This document shows, piece after piece, positions 23,876-37,465 of a stretch of 64,000 nt of DNA; the stretch's first letter is position 1; each line of letters opens with the position of its first letter. The notes below the pieces were generated by a model that was given only the letters and a program-made list of their open reading frames with translations, did no database searches and had not been told where the DNA came from. Both the position numbers and the translations under genes were made by a program. The stretch is from Ricinus communis (taxonomy: Eukaryota > Streptophyta > Magnoliopsida > Malpighiales > Euphorbiaceae), in the NCBI RefSeq assembly GCF_019578655.1, contig NC_063258.1, positions 19,534,802-19,598,801 of the forward strand. Reading direction: 5' to 3'.

Positions 23876-26155
23876 AAAATAAGGAGTCCTTTTAACTAGG
23901 AATCATAATCCTGCAATGAGTCCTGATGATATTAGGAGTTTAAGCAACGAAAGAAATCCTAATTCAACTAGGAATCCTAATTTAACTGGGAGTCCTAGTT
24001 CGATTCAAATTGCAAGTCAGTGAGCTTATCCAAGACATTTGGGATAAGGACATATCAAGGCTTGAAGAATTGGATTTAAGTTCAAAGCTCATTAATCTAA
24101 TTCATTTTATTGCGCTTGAATGAATCTAATTGGGCTTAAAAAGACCAAAAAAGTAGAATTGGAGCATATGAAGACTTTGGGCCTAACTTGGCTTATATTA
24201 TGAGGTCCATATATGACTTATGTAAACTAGGATTTTATGGCTTCTTTTGGGCGGCCATACATGTATTTGAACCTAATTAGGACTTCATTTAAGTTATCTC
24301 TTTTAGTTAGAAAGCTTATCTTTAACCTAGATCAGATGTTGGAGTAAATCCTAATTAGTTAAGATTTAGGGTTTTCTAAGGCCTATATAAGGCTAGTACG
24401 AATTTTAATATAATGAATTAAAAAAAGTTAAAGTTAAAAATTGAATGATAATTGGTAGTTTTACCTTAAAGCTTGTTTGCTTTGTCTTTGTCTTCTTATA
24501 TAGAATGCATGCTTAAGAAACATTCAAGTAGATTGATCCTATTCTTATGGAGTGTTTCAAAATTGGAATCTAGAAACAAGTTTTCTAAATTCTAATTCTT
24601 GATCATCTTTCTTAGTAATTTATTTTCTAACCTTTCTTAGGGGTTGAACTGAATAGGCTCTTAGGTTTTCATGTTAATATGTTGGGGGTCCCCAATTCAA
24701 AAGGGGTTCTCAAGCTTATTCATAGAGGTTCCATATCAATGATATCAATACACGATCAGTAAAACACAAAAGAGAAGAAGAACGTGAGCGATAAGTCTAT
24801 GCTCGTGAGCGTGAGTGTTGATAAGTCTATAAAGCTCTTGAAAGAACCCAAGACTTGATTTCCCGCAAGGTAGAAAATTGAAATAATATGCTCATTCGCC
24901 TTAAGTATTCAGTTGCTTGCGCTTTTTATACTGCAAAAGTCCTCATTCCATAACCTCCACGAATAAGCTTAAGAACTCCTTTTGAATTGCGGACCCCCAA
25001 CACATTAACATGAAAACCCCAAGAACCAATTTGGTTCAACCCCTAAGAAAATTTAGAAAGCAGACTTCTCAGAAAGATGATCAAGAATTAGAACCTAAGG
25101 AAAACTAAGTCCCTTAAACCCTAATTCCAAGTATGCAACAATGATAGATCAACTCCTTAATAAGTAAGATTTACATTTAAACAAGAATGCAAAACCTAAT
25201 CTATATTAAAGGATTAAACCCATATGCAAGTTTGATATCATTGCCCAAGATCTATCTAGAACTAGATCAATGGAGACCTTAGACCCTTCAAGTATATTAA
25301 ACTATCAAAACTAAGGTATTAAAGGTAGAAGACGCCATAATTTAATATGGATTCTAGATTGATAAGTTGGATTTGAATGCCGCAAATAATGAATTGCTTG
25401 ATAAGTTTGAATTAGCTCTAAACAAGTACTAAGAATAAAGTATAAACTCACAAAATATATTAATCATTAATTAATCAATGAACTTGAAAATTCGTACTAA
25501 GCCTTAATAGCCTTTAGAAAACCCTAATTCTAAGCTATTAAGGAATTACAACTCAAATAGGATAGATATAAACATCCAAAGTAAGAATATAACTAAAAAC
25601 AATGTCCTAATACTCCTAAAGTACTATGTAGCTGCCCATTTGGAGTAAGAAACCCTAGTTTCTTTAAGTCACATGCATGGGCCATCTTTGCTAGAGCTAA
25701 TTAGGCCCAAACTCCTATATGTTCCTTTATGTTCATTAAGCCCATGTTAGATTTATTCAAGCCCAATAAACTGAATTAAATTAATGAGCCTTGAATTTGA
25801 ATCCAACTCTTCAAGCCTTAATGTGTCCTTAGCCCAAATGTCTTGAATAAGGCCATTGAGAGCTTCTTTTATCTTCTTAGCCTTAGACCTTTGTAATTGG
25901 GTCTCCATGGATGTGAAGTGGATCTTGAATCCTAGTTGGATTAGGATTCCTAAGGTCACTTGATTTCTTAATGTCATTTAGACTCCTAATATCATTAGGA
26001 CTCCTTGTTGGAGTAGAACTCCTAGTTATAGTAGGACTCCTTGTCAGAATAGGATTCTTTCAGCTAGTAGGATTTACATCATTAGGATTCCTTGTTGGAG
26101 TAGGATTTCTTATGCTAGATGGGTTCTTATCAATGGTGGAGATCCCAATAGTCCA
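23876..26155. repeat. Large imperfect inverted repeat of R2 with a satellite fragment as loop
   Basis: The left arm (about 23880-24750) and right arm (about 24955-26060) are reverse complements in blocks: 24020-24120 with 25745-25870, 24180-24310 with 25590-25700, 24360-24420 with 25490-25560, and 24580-24740 with 24955-25100. The right arm has about 370 extra bases near 25110-25480. The loop (about 24750-24950) is a piece of satellite S. Both ends carry short words of the type aggagtcc...aactaggaatcc. No protein is visible. A transcript through this region could fold into a long hairpin. Confidence 0.75.
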
Positions 26156-27454
26156 AATGTTGAATTGGAATATTGTGGCATGCCTCGATTCCAGATCTAG
26201 GTTTGCTAGTGCGGGTCTTCATAAGTCTATAAAGTTCTTGCAAGAATGCATAACTTGATTTCCTACAAGGTAGAAAACTAAAACAATATGCTCACTAGCC
26301 TCAATTATTCGGTTGCATGTAGTTTTTATAGTGTTAAAGCCCTAATTCCATATGAAGAAGAAACAAGAAGCTAAATATACATAAATAAATAAAGAAGGAT
26401 GAATAAACTAAAGTCAAATCAAGAATCAGAGAGGAGTTGACTGGTCAACAGCTCTCATTTTCCCAAATTTTGTGAGCCAGCTTAACAAATGCAAAGGGAA
26501 ATTTATATAGGCCTACCTAATAATAACCCGACCCAAAATACGAGCATGGATTTACATCTCGTCCTACTTGATCATTAAGCTAAGCAAAATGCCATCAGTC
26601 AAGCTTGTCAATTAAGTTTCCATGATTCTTTATGCCAATCCTTCTATCATCAGAAGTCATCGTGACTAGAGGAATAAGGAATGATGGAGATTCCAATGGT
26701 GCAAATCCTCCATCAGAATATTTAGCATGCCTCGATTCTCATTATTCCCACTTTCCTCTAGAAGATTTGTCCGCGATCATTCAAAAAATGATATCAATAG
26801 ATGTTTAACTAATTTTCTTTCTTTTCATTTGTCCAAGCATTGGATCGGTGCCTATGATTGCCGCTTCTAAGCACTTTCACTCAATACTCGTACTTATGCT
26901 CCCTAAATAAAATAAAACCATTATATTGGACGGAGATTACAAAGAGAGGCATAAAATAAACGAACAAAATGAGAAAATAGGTAAGATTTTGAAAGAAATC
27001 ACGAAGTTTTTGTTCTCTTTTATACGGGCCTAAGTGTAAGGATCAAATCAAATTCATTTAAACACAAGGGTAGATAAAGAGCACAAAAGAATGAAAGGTC
27101 GTCGGCCGATAAATCTATGTTCACTAGCTGGGTGTGGATAAGTTCGTAAAGTTCTTAAAAGAACTGATAACTTGATTTCCCACAAGTTATTACAATCGAA
27201 ATAATATGCTAACTTGCCTAAAGTAGCATGCGCTCTTATATTTTAAAACCCTCATTCCATAAAACAAAAAAAAAGAAACTAGAAGATAAATTTGAATAAA
27301 TCGATAAGGAGATATGGATAAACTAAAGCTTAAATTAAGAACCGTAGAGTAGTTGACTAGACAACAACTCTCATGATCCCAAATATGATGAGCGAATTTA
27401 ACAAAAATAATGGAAAATTAGCATGGCCTAGCAATGCTTGGATTAATTGAAAAC
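26156..27454 (+). repeat. Satellite S, further diverged units up to the gap
   Basis: S landmarks return in order: ataatatgctcactagcctca (26285), gaggagttgactgg (26430), the anchor gatcattaag at 26570, then aaagaaatcac and gataagttcgtaaagttctt to 27454. No gene is seen. The last 500 bases differ from the matching stretch at 36960-37465 by short, motif-bound changes that look technical. Confidence 0.8.
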
Positions 27455-27954
27455 NNNNNNNNNNNNNNNNNNNNNNNNNNNNNNNNNNNNNNNNNNNNNN
27501 NNNNNNNNNNNNNNNNNNNNNNNNNNNNNNNNNNNNNNNNNNNNNNNNNNNNNNNNNNNNNNNNNNNNNNNNNNNNNNNNNNNNNNNNNNNNNNNNNNNN
27601 NNNNNNNNNNNNNNNNNNNNNNNNNNNNNNNNNNNNNNNNNNNNNNNNNNNNNNNNNNNNNNNNNNNNNNNNNNNNNNNNNNNNNNNNNNNNNNNNNNNN
27701 NNNNNNNNNNNNNNNNNNNNNNNNNNNNNNNNNNNNNNNNNNNNNNNNNNNNNNNNNNNNNNNNNNNNNNNNNNNNNNNNNNNNNNNNNNNNNNNNNNNN
27801 NNNNNNNNNNNNNNNNNNNNNNNNNNNNNNNNNNNNNNNNNNNNNNNNNNNNNNNNNNNNNNNNNNNNNNNNNNNNNNNNNNNNNNNNNNNNNNNNNNNN
27901 NNNNNNNNNNNNNNNNNNNNNNNNNNNNNNNNNNNNNNNNNNNNNNNNNNNNNN
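27455..27954. other. Assembly gap, exactly 500 N
   Basis: A run of exactly 500 undetermined bases, a conventional scaffold-gap size and so probably not a measured distance. Open frames spanning it consist of unknown residues and mean nothing. The sequence left of it (17844-27454) reappears right of it (27955-37465). Confidence 0.98.
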
Positions 27955-30900
27955 AAATGTGGAAAAGCTCAAAAGACATCCATTTAGGTTCTTTGTCTTG
28001 TTTTGGCTATAAATATCAAAGCCAAATTCATTTGTAAAAATTAATTGATGAATGATAATTTTATTTGCTCTTTATGAGTGTTTTGCTTAAGTTCTTTCAT
28101 GAACTTTGAACTTATCAAACTATTTTTAGTTTGTAGCATTCTCAACCAAAATCTTATGTTTGATTCTTAACTTATTAAATCATACTTGGTTTGTGGCATT
28201 TGGAGTTGAATTCAAGTGCTAGTTTCATTGCTGAACTAGATTTCCCTAACTTCACTCGAGGATATCCTTGGGTTTTGGAATCATCTTGATTGGAGGGTGT
28301 TTTCTTGCATTCTATATGTATCATAACTAAATAGTTATTGGGGTGTATGGTTGCCGAGATGATGATTTCCTATCAATTTCTACCATCAAAGTGCTAGCAA
28401 TGTTTGTACAACTACCACCATCAATAATGACATTGCATGTCTTACCTTGAACATGGCATCTATTGTGGAATATATTGTCCTCCTTCATTTGCACATTAGG
28501 TGTGCACCTAGCAACCAAAGGATTACCTCTAGTCAGCATATAGAGGTAAAGCAATCGGTCTATGCACCAATCTTCAAGCCAAGGAAAAGTCATAACTAAG
28601 TAACGAAGCCCCAACCAAAGGCTAGTGACTTACCTATATTTTGTTAGCTTCAGTCGGGTTGGTCTCTTTAGGATACTAACCAAACTAGCACAATGAATCC
28701 TACTCCAAAAGGAGCCTTGATGATACAAATCTTACTCGCCAAGGAATCCTAATCCAATAAGGAGTGTTAACTCAACTAGGAATTCTAATCCGCAAAGAGT
28801 CCTTATGATATTAGGAGTTCAAGCAACGAAGAAATCCTAATTCAACTAGGGGTCCTAGTTCGATTCCAATTAAAAGTCAATGAGCTTATCTAAGAATTTT
28901 GGGCTAAGGACAATTCAAGGCTTGAAGAATTGGATTTAAGTTCAAGGCTCATTAATCTACTTCACCATTAGGCTTAAATGGACCAAAAAGTTAATTGGAG
29001 CATATAAAGACTTTGGGCCTAACTTGGCTTATGTTATGATCCTATCTACATGACTTATGTAAATTAGGATTTTATGGCTTATTCTGGGCAGCCATACACG
29101 TATTTTAACATAATTAGGACTTTGTTTAAGTTATCTCTTTTAGTTAGGAAGGTTATCTTTATCCTATATGAGATGTAAATTCTTATAAGTTAAGATTTAG
29201 GTTTCTAAGGCCTATATAAGGCTAGTATGAATTTTAATGTAATAAAGAAATTAAGTTGAAGTTGAAGCTGAATGATAATTGGTTTTAAACCTTAAAGCTA
29301 TTAAGTTGGGTCATAAATTTGGAACCACGAGAGTTGTTGATCAATCAACCCCTCTCTTATTCTTAATTGGACTTCAATTTATTCATCTTTATTTATTTAT
29401 TTATTCATAATTAGCCTCTAGTTCTTTCTTTATTTATTTACTCATATTCATATTTCTCCTTTACGAGCATGGATTTACGCCTCATTCCGCTTGATCATCA
29501 AGCTAAGCCTTAATGCTACGGCTAAGCTGGTTCAATTAAGTTTCTATGATTCTTTATGCCAATCCTTATGTCATAAGAAGTCATCGTGCCTAGAGGAATT
29601 AATGCAAACCTAAAGCCCAAGGAGCCAAGTAGCTAAAGTCAAGGAGATCATGTTCTAAGCCAAATGTCAAGAGAGGCCCAATTACAAGGACTAGAGCCAA
29701 AAAGAATGAAGGAGGCCTTAAATGGGCTTATTCAAGATATTTGGACCAAAGCACTAAATCCACATGGAGAGTTAAGTTTAATAAAGCCCAATTCTCTTCC
29801 ATATGGCTAAGCGTAAGGATCAAATCGAATTGATTTAAACACAAGAGTAGACAGAGAACATAAAAGAAATGAAGGACATGAGCAATGACTCTAGGTTTGC
29901 TAGTTCGCTTCTTCATATGTCCGTAAAGTTCTTGAAAGGAAAATTACCGAAATATTATTGATAAGTTAAAATCTACAATAATTCGTTTTAGGCTTTATAA
30001 GCCTAAAAACCCAAATCCTAGCTTACTTAGGAAACGTATCTCAAAAGGATAGAGATAATCTTCCTAATTAAAAGATAACTAAAGACAATTCCTAATTAAT
30101 CTAAAACACATAAGTAGCCCCGGAGCAACTAAAGAAAACCCAAATCTAAAAACAAATCATGCGCATGGGCCTTATTTAAGTGTGAGCTAAATAGGCCCAT
30201 ATAAGAAGCTTAAACTAAAGACCAAATGTGGCTTGTAGAACTCGCCCATCTTGAACTTGGACTTATAATATATTAAAAGAGATGTAACCCACACTATCTT
30301 GTCTCAAATAATCTCCTTGGTCTGCCCACATGTGGAATGCTAAGCCTTAGATATGCTTTGTTAAGGCCTCTTGATACTTCTTAGCTCTTAATCTAGTGGC
30401 AAGCTTTTGGATCCTTAGACCATTGAACTTGATCTTGCTCTCATGTCCATATTCTTCAAGATCCTTAGCTTTTCTAATTGGCCTTGATCTAGCAACTCTT
30501 GCCATCATCTTCAAACTTTCCATACCCTTTCCTAGGCTGGTTGATATGAACGTGGCTAACTTATGCCAAACCCGTATTCAATGTTGATGTCTTCACTAAG
30601 GATCGTTCACCTAATCAAGCAAACAAACTCTAAGTCCCAATAGGACCCTTAAACAACTTGTACTTAAGCACTTTATTTATAAAGAATTAAAGGTTGTTTA
30701 ACATAAATAAAAATTTAGATTAAACTAAATTTGTAAAATACCAAGCCTTCAATCGGATAAATTCACCAAGTTCATAAAGGAAAAAGAGAGAATTAACTCT
30801 AAAATAATCAATATTCAACAACTCGCTTTATAGGAATCCTCGTGCTTAGAGGAAGAAGGAAGGATGAAGATCCTAATGGTACGAATCCCGAGTTAAGATA

Positions 30901-33900
30901 TTTGGGCATGATTGATTCGGCTTTCCTCTTACTCTAAAAGATTCCTCCGCGATTATTCGGAGAATGATCTTAGTACACGATCAACTAATTTTCTCTCTTC
31001 GCATTCCTCTAAGCATTTGATCTAAGGCCTATGATTACCACTTCCATACGCTCTCAACACTGTGTTTATGCTCCTCATATAAAACCAAACCAACATACTA
31101 GATAGAGATTAGAAAGAGAGACACAAAAGAAAAGAATCGGAATAGGTAGGATTTTGTATCCGATAGGAAAGAAATCACATGTTTTTGTTCTCTTCCATAC
31201 CGCTAAGCATAAGGATCAAATCAAATTGATTTAAACACAAGCATAGACAAAGAACACAAGAGAAAGGAAGGACATGAGGGATAAGTCTATGCTCTCTAGC
31301 ACGAGTGTTGATAAGTCCACAAATTTCATAAAAGAACCCATAACTTGATTTTCCGCAAGGTAGAAAATTGAAATAATATGCTCATTAGCCTCAAGTATTC
31401 ATTAAGGCGATTTTTATAAGGCGTAAAGAGAAGAGACTAGAAGCTAAATATGAATAAATAAATAAATATATAAGGATTAATAAACTAAAGTCAAATAAAG
31501 AACAAGAGAGGAGTTTACTAGGCAACAACTCTCGTAGTCTTAAATTTTCCGAGCCATTTTATAAAATAAGGTAAATTTGGTGGGCCTACCTAAAATATCC
31601 ACCAAAATTACTTCATTATATGCATTTCAAACATCTAAGCGCTCGAATTTTGGCTTGTATTATGCTTAGATTAATAAAAACAACTGACACTCCCTTACGC
31701 ATGTGGATTTACATCTCTCCTCCTTGATCATCAAGCAAAGCCCTAATGCCACTCAGTCAAGCTTGTTAATTTCGTCCCATTAATCCTTACGCCCAACCTT
31801 TAAGGCCATCGGGAGTCCTCGTGCCTAGAGGAATAAGGGAGGATGGAGATCCTAATGGTGCAAATCGAGTCGAATATTTGGGCATGCCTCCATTCATGGC
31901 ATTCCTTCTTTCATCTAAAAGATTCCTCCATGATAATTCAAGAACGATATCAATACATGATCAACAAATTTTCTTTCTATGCATTAGTTGAAGCATTGTA
32001 TCGATGCTCATGATTGCTGCTTCCACGGGCATTCACACAACACCGGTGTTCATGCTCCCTAAATAAAACCAACCAACATGCTACATAGAGATTAGAAAGA
32101 GAGACACAAAGAAACAAATAAAATGAGAATACAAGTAGGATTTCGGATCCGATAAGGAAAGAAATCACATGTTCTTTATTCTCTTCCACACGGATAAGTG
32201 TGAGGATCAAATAGAATTGATTTAAACACAAGCATAGTCAAAGAACATAAGAGAAAGGAAGGATGTGAGGAATAAGTCTATGCTCACTCATGCAAGTGTT
32301 GATAAGTCGACAAATTTCTTGAAGGAGCACATAACTTTATTTCCTGCAAAGTAAAGAACTAGAATAATAGGCTTATTAGCCTCAAGTATTCGGTTGCGTG
32401 CAGTTTTTATAGTGCGAAAGTCCTCATTCCATAAGAAGAAAAGACTAGAAGCTAAATATGAATAAATAAAGATTAACAAACTAAAGTCAAATCAAGAACT
32501 AGAGAGGAGTTGACTGCACAATGCCTCAAGTCCTAAATTTTATAAGCTAGTTTAACAAAAATAAGGATAAAATCGTGTAGGCCTACCTAAAAACACTCCT
32601 ATCCAAATTATTTCGTTGTATGCATTTCAAACATTAAAGAACTCGAATTTCGAGTTGTATTACGCTTGGATTAATCGAAAATAACATGATTTCCCCTTTA
32701 TGTGCGTGGATTTATTTCTCTCATGCTTGATCATCAAACTAAGCCCTAATGCTACTCGTCAGGCTTATTAATTGCGTTCCCATGATTCCTTATGCCCAAC
32801 CTTGCATCATCGAGAATCCTCGTGCCTAGAGAAAAAATGAACAATGGAGATCCTAATGGTGTAAATCCTGAATCAAAATATTTAGGCATGCCTGATTCTC
32901 AGTGTTTCTCTTTCTAAAATATTCTCCTCCGATCATTCAAGAATGATATTAATACACGATCAACTAATATTTTTCTTTGCAATTATCAAGTATCGGATTA
33001 GCACCTATGATTGCCACTTCTAGGCGCTTTCATTCAACACTGTGTATATGCTCCTGTTATACAACCAAATCAACATACTAGATAGAGATTAGAAAGAGAG
33101 ACAAAAAGACAAAAAAAGAGAATATAGGTAGGATTTCATATCCGATAAGGAAAGAAATCACATGTTCTTTGTTCTTTCCATACGGCTAAGTGTAAGGATT
33201 AAATTGAATTGATTTAAACACAAGCATAGACAAAGAACACAAGAGAAAGAAAGAACGTGAGGGATAAGTCTATGCTCGCTAGCGAGAGTGTTGGTAAGTC
33301 CACAAATTTCCTAAAAGAACATATAACTTAATTTCTTGCAATGTAGAAAACCAAAATAATATGCTTATTAGCCTCAAGTATTCAGTTGCATGCGATTTTT
33401 ATAGTGTGAAAACCCTTATTCCATAAGAAGAGACCAAAAGCTAAATATCAATAAATAAATAAATAAAGATTAATAAACTAAACTCAAATTAAGAACAAGA
33501 GAGGAGTTGACTAAGTAACAACTCTTTAGCCCCAAATTTTATGAGCTAGCTTAATAAAAATAAGGGTAAATTCTGGTGGGCCTACCTAAAAATTCTCAAA
33601 CCTAAACTACTTCCTTATATGCATTTTAAACATCAAAGTGCTCGAATTCTAGCTTGTATTATGCTTGGATTAATCAAAATAACATAATTTCTCCCTTATG
33701 TGCTTGATTTATTGCCTCCCCGCTTGATCATTGCTAAGCCTAATGCCACTGATCAAGCTTGTTAATTGCATTCCCATGATTCCTTATGCCCAACCTTCCA
33801 TCATCATGAGTCCTCGTGCACAGAGGAACAAGGAAGGATGGAGATCCTAATGGTGCAAACTCGAATCGAATATTTGGGCTTACGCGATTCTCAGCATTCT

Positions 33901-36900
33901 TAATAAAATAAGGAGTCCTTTTAACTAGGAATCATAATCCTGCAATGAGTCCTGATGATATTAGGAGTTTAAGCAACGAAAGAAATCCTAATTCAACTAG
34001 GAATCCTAATTTAACTGGGAGTCCTAGTTCGATTCAAATTGCAAGTCAGTGAGCTTATCCAAGACATTTGGGATAAGGACATATCAAGGCTTGAAGAATT
34101 GGATTTAAGTTCAAAGCTCATTAATCTAATTCATTTTATTGCGCTTGAATGAATCTAATTGGGCTTAAAAAGACCAAAAAAGTAGAATTGGAGCATATGA
34201 AGACTTTGGGCCTAACTTGGCTTATATTATGAGGTCCATATATGACTTATGTAAACTAGGATTTTATGGCTTCTTTCAAGGCCATACATGTATTTGAACC
34301 TAATTAGGACTTCATTTAAGTTATCTCTTTTAGTTAGAAAGCTTATCTTTAACCTAGATCAGATGTTGGAGTAAATCCTAATTAGTTAAGATTTAGGGTT
34401 TTCTAAGGCCTATATAAGGCTAGTACGAATTTTAATATAATGAATTAAAAAGTTAAAGTTAAAAATTGAATGATAATTGGTAGTTTTACCTTAAAGCTTG
34501 TTTGCTTTGTCTTTGTCTTCTTATATAGAATGCATGCTTAAGAAACATTCAAGTAGATTGATCCTATTCTTATGGAGTGTTTCAAAATTGGAATCTAGAA
34601 ACAAGTTTTCTAAATTCTAATTCTTGATCATCTTTCTTAGTAATTTATTTTCTAACCTTTCTTGGGGGTTGAACCGAATAGGCTCTTAGGTTTTCATGTT
34701 AATATGTTGGGGTCCCCAATTCAAAAGGGGTTCTCAAGCTTATTCATAGAGGTTCCATATCAATGATATCAATACACGATCAGTAAAACACAAAAGAGAA
34801 GAAGAACGTGAGCGATAAGTCTATGCTCGTGAGCGTGAGTGTTGATAAGTCTATAAAGCTCTTGAAAGAACCCAAGACTTGATTTCCCGCAAGGTAGAAA
34901 ATTGAAATAATATGCTCATTCGCCTTAAGTATTCAGTTGCTTGCGCTTTTTATACTGCAAAAGTCCTCATTCCATAACCTCCACGAATAAGCTTAAGAAC
35001 TCCTTTTGAATTGCGGACCCCCAACACATTAACATGAAAACCCCAAGAACCAATTTGGTTCAACCCCTAAGAAAATTTAGAAAGCAGACTTCTCAGAAAG
35101 ATGATCAAGAATTAGAACCTAAGGAAAACTAAGTCCCTTAAACCCTAATTCCAAGTATGCAACAATGATAGATCAACTCCTTAATAAGTAAGATTTACAT
35201 TTAAACAAGAATGCAAAACCTAATCTATATTAAAGGATTAAACCCATATGCAAGTTTGATATCATTGCCCAAGATCTATCTAGAACTAGATCAATGGAGA
35301 CCTTAGACCCTTCAAGTATATTAAACTATCAAAACTAAGGTATTAAAGGTAGAAGACGCCATAATTTAATATGGATTCTAGATTGATAAGTTGGATTTGA
35401 ATGCCGCAAATAATGAATTGCTTGATAAGTTTGAATTAGCTCTAAACAAGTACTAAGAATAAAGTATAAACTCACAAAATATATTAATCATTAATTAATC
35501 AATGAACTTGAAAATTCGTACTAAGCCTTAATAGCCTTTAGAAAACCCTAATTCTAAGCTATTAAGGAATTACAACTCAAATAGGATAGATATAAACATC
35601 CAAAGTAAGAATATAACTAAAAACAATGTCCTAATACTCCTAAAGTACTATGTAGCTGCCCATTTGGAGTAAGAAACCCTAGTTTCTTTAAGTCACATGC
35701 ATGGGCCATCTTTGCTAGAGCTAATTAGGCCCAAACTCCTATATGTTCCTTTATGTTCATTAAGCCCATGTTAGATTTATTCAAGCCCAATAAACTGAAT
35801 TAAATTAATGAGCCTTGAATTTGAATCCAACTCTTCAAGCCTTAATGTGTCCTTAGCCCAAATGTCTTGAATAAGGCCATTGAGAGCTTCTTTTATCTTC
35901 TTAGCCTTAGACCTTTGTAATTGGGTCTCCATGGATGTGAAGTGGATCTTGAATCCTAGTTGGATTAGGATTCCTAAGGTCACTTGATTTCTTAATGTCA
36001 TTTAGACTCCTAATATCATTAGGACTCCTTGTTGGAGTAGAACTCCTAGTTATAGTAGGACTCCTTGTCGAATAGGATTCTTTCAAATTTAGTAGGATTT
36101 ACATCATTAGGATTCCTTGTTGGAGTAGGATTTCTTATGCTAGATGGGTTCTTATCAATGGTGGAGATCCCAATAGTCCAAATGTTGAATTGGAATATTG
36201 TGGCATGCCTCGATTCCAGATCTAGGTTTGCTAGTGCGGGTCTTCATAAGTCTATAAAGTTCTTGCAAGAATGCATAACTTGATTTCCTACAAGGTAGAA
36301 AACTAAAACAATATGCTCACTAGCCTCAATTATTCGGTTGCATGTAGTTTTTATAGTGTTAAAGCCCTAATTCCATATGAAGAAGAAACAAGAAGCTAAA
36401 TATACATAAATAAATAAAGAAGGATGAATAAACTAAAGTCAAATCAAGAATCGGAGAGGAGTTGATCAATACCTCATTTTCCCAAATTTTGTGACAACAA
36501 ATGCAAAGGGAAATTTATATAGGCCTACCTAATAATAACCCGACCCAAAATACGAGCATGGATTTACATCTCGTCCTACTTGATCATTAAGCTAAGCAAA
36601 ATGCCATCGGTCAAGCTTGTCAATTAAGTTTCCATGATTCTTTATGCCAATCCTTCTATCATCAGAAGTCATCGTGACTAGAGGAATAAGGAATGATGGA
36701 GATTCCAATGGTGCAAATCCTCCATCAGAATATTTAGCATGCCTCGATTCTCATTATTCCCACTTTCCTCTAGAAGATTTGTCCGCGATCATTCAAAAAA
36801 TGATATCAATAGATGTTTAACTAATTTTCTTTCTTTTCATTTGTCCAAGCATTGGATCGGTGCCTATGATTGCCGCTTCTAAGCACTTTCACTCAATACT

Positions 36901-37465
36901 CGTACTTATGCTCCCTAAATAAAATAAAACCATTATATTGGACAGAGATTACAAAGAGAGGCATAAAATAAACGAACAAAATGAGAAAATAGGTAAGATT
37001 TTGAAAGAAATCACGAGTTTTTTGTTCTCTTTTATACAGCTAAGTGTAAGGATCAAATCAAATTCATTTAAACACAAGGGTAGATAAAGAGCACAAAAGA
37101 ATGAAAGGTCGTCAGCGATAAATCTATGTTCACTAGCGTGGGTGTGGATAAGTTCGTAAAGTTCTTAAAAGAACTGATAACTTGATTTCCCACAAGTTAT
37201 TACACTGAAATAATATGCTAACTTGCCTAAAGTAGCATGCAGTTCTTATATTTTAAAACCCTCATTCCATAAAACAAAAAAAAAAGAAACTAGAAGATAA
37301 ATTTGAATAAATCGATAAGGAGATATGGATAAACTAAAGCGAAATCAAGAACCAGAGAGTAGTTGACTAGACAACAACTCTCATGATCCCAAATATGATG
37401 AGCGAATTTAACAAAAATAATGGAAAATTAGCATGGGCCTAGCAATGCTTGGATTAATTGAAAAC
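27955..37465. repeat. Second image of 17844-27454 (probable unmerged contig overlap)
   Basis: Base 27955 aligns with 17844 (aaatgtggaaaagctc) and the match runs collinearly for about 9.5 kb to 37465, which aligns with 27454, the last base before the gap (gattaattgaaaac). All contents are repeated in order: the 3' part of the P1 LTR (27955-28375), the M1 protease half (minus, 28376-28550), R2 and R3 (28551-30820), the S array (30820-33905), the R2 inverted repeat (33905-36180) and S units (36180-37465). Differences are mostly small indels and CTG/CCG or CAG/CGG swaps, densest near the gap. A true tandem duplication is possible but less likely. Confidence 0.88.

Noticed and set aside
27418..28037. 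Four open frames of 178-196 codons on both strands
   Set aside because: They consist almost entirely of undetermined bases of the 500-N gap.
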